This document shows positions 62,056 through 64,000 of a stretch of 64,000 nucleotides of DNA, in pieces (position 1 is the first letter of the stretch; each line of letters starts with the position of its first letter). Location of the stretch: NCBI RefSeq assembly GCF_018588945.1, contig NZ_JAFIWA010000001.1:186001-250000 (forward strand). Reading direction: 5' to 3'. The translations under genes and the position numbers were made by a program. Source of the stretch: Microbacterium flavescens. GTDB lineage: Bacteria > Actinomycetota > Actinomycetes > Actinomycetales > Microbacteriaceae. The notes beneath the pieces are model-generated. The model was not told where the DNA came from and did no database searches. It was given only the letters and a program-made list of their open reading frames with translations.

Positions 62056-63531
62056 CTATCCCGTCATGCGGGCGGTGGTGTCGAAGACGGCGAGTTCGTC
62101 CGGGTGCATCTGGTGCTGCACGACGAAGCTGCGGTCCTTCACCCGCCAGAGACCCTGACCGGTGCCGAGGGCCGGGAGAAGGTTCATCTCGGTGCGGGTC
62201 AGACCGAGTGCAGCCCCGGTTGCGCCGAGCTGATCGGGTTCCTGCCGATACACGATGCGCGTCTCGGCGTTGGCCAGGAGCGATGAGGCGAGGGCGCGCA
62301 TCGCTGAACCGGAGTCGCCGACGTTGTCGAGGTCGGAGAGCTTGTGAAAGATGAGCATGTTCGCGATCCCGTAATGACGTGCGAGCCGCCATTGGGCATC
62401 CATGCGCCGCAAAAGCGAGGGGTAAGCCATGAGCCGCCACGCTTCGTCGTAGATCACCCAGCGCTGCCCGCCGGCGGGGTCGGCCAGTGCCGACTCCATC
62501 CATGCTGACGAGCAGGTCATCAGGACTGAGATGAGGGTGGAGTTCTCGGCCACCCGCGACAGATCGAGCGACACCATCGGCAGGGACGGATCGAATCGTA
62601 CGGTGGACGGCCCGTCGAAAAGGCCGGCGAGGTCGCCCGCCACGAGGCGCCGGAGGGCGTGCCCCACGAGCCGGCCGTCCTCGGCCAAGCGGTCGTCACG
62701 TCCCGCGGCGGGGGCGGGGGAAAGGATCCGCTCGACGACCATGGGCAGGATGGGCACATCCGCACTGCGTACGACGTCGGTGAGGGCAAGGTCGATCGCG
62801 GTGTGCTCCAGTGGCGTGAGCGAACGCTCGAGCACCGTCTCGGCAAGAGCGCCGATCAGGTCTCGTCGACGGGCCGCGATCTGCGCGGCCCACTCCGCGT
62901 CGGACAGCGAGGATGCCCGGAGTCCTTCATCGAGCGGGTTCAGACGGTTGCGGAGCCCGTGGCCGAGGATGATCGCTCGGCCGCCGACAGCTTCAGCGAC
63001 CGCGGTGTGCTCACCCTTGGGGTCGCCGGGGACATACACTCGTCGACCGAACGGAAGCGAGCGAGTGTAGAGCGACTTGGCGAGCGAGGACTTGCCCGAT
63101 CCCACGATCCCGGCGAGCACCACATTCGGGGCGGTGATCAGCCCACGCTGGTAGAGCACCCACGGGTCGTAGACGAATGAGCCTCCGGAGTAGAGGTCTT
63201 GTCCGATGAAGACCCCGGCCGAGCCCAGGCCCGCTTCGGCGAGGAATGGGTAGTGCCCCGCCAGCGTGGCCGAGGTGTCCTGATGCTTGGGCAGGCGCAG
63301 CCGACCGGGCGTACGCAAGGCGGCGCGACCGGGCTCGCCGGAGGCGGGCAGGTACGCGGATGCTCGCGCCTCGGCCCGCTCGAGGGCCAATTGGTTCTTC
63401 GCCTCGCGCGCACCCGCCCTGCGCGCATCGGTCTGGAGCCGGGCGACCACGCGTTCGCGACCGCGACGGTCCCGGCGATGCTCCTCGCGCGGATTGATCA
63501 GCGTCGTCGCGTGAAGATGCTCGTCGCCCAT
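62056..63531 (-). CDS. VirB4/TraC-like conjugation ATPase
   Basis: The protein is 491 residues from the ATG complement at 63529-63531, which overlaps the stop of the upstream gene (TGATG); the longer frame upstream is not supported. It has Walker A GIVGSGKS (141-148), Walker B WVIYDEAWRLM and a TRIVYRQEPDQL segment. The first 130 residues are basic and Arg-rich. It powers the type IV secretion-like mating channel. It is shorter than full VirB4 because the N-domain is encoded by, or split into, the adjacent upstream gene. Confidence 0.88.
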   Translation of the reverse strand: MGDEHLHATTLINPREEHRRDRRGRERVVARLQTDARRAGAREAKNQLALERAEARASAYLPASGEPGRAALRTPGRLRLPKHQDTSATLAGHYPFLAEAGLGSAGVFIGQDLYSGGSFVYDPWVLYQRGLITAPNVVLAGIVGSGKSSLAKSLYTRSLPFGRRVYVPGDPKGEHTAVAEAVGGRAIILGHGLRNRLNPLDEGLRASSLSDAEWAAQIAARRRDLIGALAETVLERSLTPLEHTAIDLALTDVVRSADVPILPMVVERILSPAPAAGRDDRLAEDGRLVGHALRRLVAGDLAGLFDGPSTVRFDPSLPMVSLDLSRVAENSTLISVLMTCSSAWMESALADPAGGQRWVIYDEAWRLMAYPSLLRRMDAQWRLARHYGIANMLIFHKLSDLDNVGDSGSAMRALASSLLANAETRIVYRQEPDQLGATGAALGLTRTEMNLLPALGTGQGLWRVKDRSFVVQHQMHPDELAVFDTTARMTG

Positions 63532-64000
63532 CACAATGACAGGCTCCGCACGTGGTCCTTCAGACCGGGCCGCGGTGACGCGAACCACGCCGGAACGAAC
63601 CACGACGTGCTCGATGCCACCGGGGTCTGAACCGACTCGACCGGGCGGTGCTCGACGGCATCCCGCTGATCGCGCCGCAGCAAGCTGACGTAACCCAACG
63701 TCCCGTTGTACTTCAGCGCGTATCCCATCTCGTGGTCTTCGGCGACCACATCCGTCGGACACGTCGGGATCCCCTCATAGACGTAGCCGTTGACGAGCGC
63801 GGCCTCGGTGGTCTCGTCCCCGCGATCCCACTGCACAAGATGACTGATCGCGGACACAGCACCGTGCTGGTGGATGAGCCCGAGCATCTGGTCTGCGTCC
63901 GCGCCCTGCAGGAAGACGACGCTCACCCAGCGCTCAGTGCGGGATGCCGGCATCCACATCACTTGTCCCGCGTCCTTGGATGCCTGATCGATGGCTCCCT
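63531..64000 (-). CDS. Partial conjugation protein upstream of the VirB4-like ATPase
   Basis: The open frame enters from the window edge (minus strand) and ends at TGA 63531-63533, overlapping the ATPase start. The visible 155 residues include RTERWVSVVFLQGADADQML, AISHLVQWDRGDETTEAALVNGY and GLKDHVRSLSL. They have no Walker motif. Position and coupling match the SCO6880-type protein that precedes VirB4-like ATPases in actinobacterial elements. That identity is inferred from context only. Confidence 0.55.
   Translation of the reverse strand, partial: GAIDQASKDAGQVMWMPASRTERWVSVVFLQGADADQMLGLIHQHGAVSAISHLVQWDRGDETTEAALVNGYVYEGIPTCPTDVVAEDHEMGYALKYNGTLGYVSLLRRDQRDAVEHRPVESVQTPVASSTSWFVPAWFASPRPGLKDHVRSLSL

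Larger units (their letters stand above)
22594..64000. mobile_element. Integrative and conjugative element, left part (continues past the window)
   Basis: The left boundary is inferred at the tRNA-Met 3' end, directly before an excisionase-like gene and a tyrosine integrase. The far end encodes DUF4913, SSB, a VirD4-type coupling ATPase, DprA-like, VirB4-like and a further partial protein, all on the minus strand, as in actinobacterial ICEs. Between lie a nested 10.1-kb recombinase-trio insertion, metal-resistance genes and a possible defence pair. The right attachment site is not seen. The alternative is two adjacent elements rather than one. Confidence 0.65.

Noticed and set aside
62056..63762. 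568-residue version of the VirB4-like ATPase
   Set aside because: The first 77 residues overlap the upstream protein in another frame and are Arg-rich without a domain. The TGATG junction fixes the start at 63531.
22594..64000. Right attachment site as a repeat of the tRNA-Met 3' end inside the window
   Set aside because: I saw no second copy of the T-arm/acceptor sequence. Transfer genes continue past the window, so the site is expected outside. An exact-repeat search would settle it.
1..64000. CRISPR arrays, rRNA genes and insertion sequences with DDE transposases
   Set aside because: I found no regularly spaced repeats, no rRNA-like sequence and no DDE transposase. The only short tandem repeats are those at 11949-12052.

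Overview
The window is high-GC DNA with Shine-Dalgarno-led, tightly overlapping genes (ATGA, TGATG and GTGA junctions) and protein families typical of Actinobacteria. A DUF7882 protein, tandem GAF-ANTAR regulators, a treble-clef FBP-domain protein and an MalEFG/GH13 cluster without its own ATPase point to a Microbacteriaceae chromosome, most likely Microbacterium or a close relative. This placement is inference from protein content, because no rRNA is present.

Bases 1-22593 look like ordinary chromosome. They hold two coupled GAF-ANTAR regulators, a P1B metal ATPase, a YajQ-like protein, a maltodextrin operon (binding protein, two permeases, GH13 glucosidase) behind paired LacI-type operators, a BASS transporter, an FBP-domain/PfkB pair, tRNA-Tyr, envelope and hypothetical proteins, an inositol-phosphatase-like enzyme and an M23 peptidase. 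They end in tRNA-Thr(GGT) and tRNA-Met(CAT).

From the 3' end of tRNA-Met to the window edge (22594-64000 and beyond) the content is that of one integrative and conjugative element (ICE). An excisionase-like HTH gene and a tyrosine integrase sit beside the tRNA. SSB, a VirD4-type coupling ATPase, a DprA-like protein and a VirB4-like ATPase occupy the far end, and cargo lies between. The other boundary is not in the window.

The most striking structure lies inside this ICE. A YhcG-type (DUF1016) PDDEXK nuclease gene is cut at base 28560 and resumes, in frame, at base 38676. The 10.1-kb insert is bounded by 39-bp inverted repeats and a 7-bp shared core (ACGTCGA). Three overlapping tyrosine recombinases sit at one end, as in recombinase-in-trio (RIT)/Tn554-like elements. 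It carries a phosphoketolase, a SulP permease, a cupin and two decayed genes. Just downstream of the broken nuclease is an intact two-gene unit: a DUF4365 (predicted nuclease) protein overlapping a 395-aa protein of unknown family.

Bases 40800-57600 form a metal and thiol island. It contains a CmtR-like Cd/Pb sensor with a divergent CtpG-like ATPase, a 17-Cys copper-storage protein, and a CcdA/TlpA/LspA/DsbA-like module for extracytoplasmic thiol redox and lipoprotein maturation. A copper set follows: CsoR, CopZ-like, CopA, DUF6153, DUF305, F510_1955-like, an unusual CPD-motif ATPase and a YHS protein. A KmtR-like regulator coupled to a CDF exporter closes the island. Several regulators appear to be leaderless, with the operator placed over the start region.
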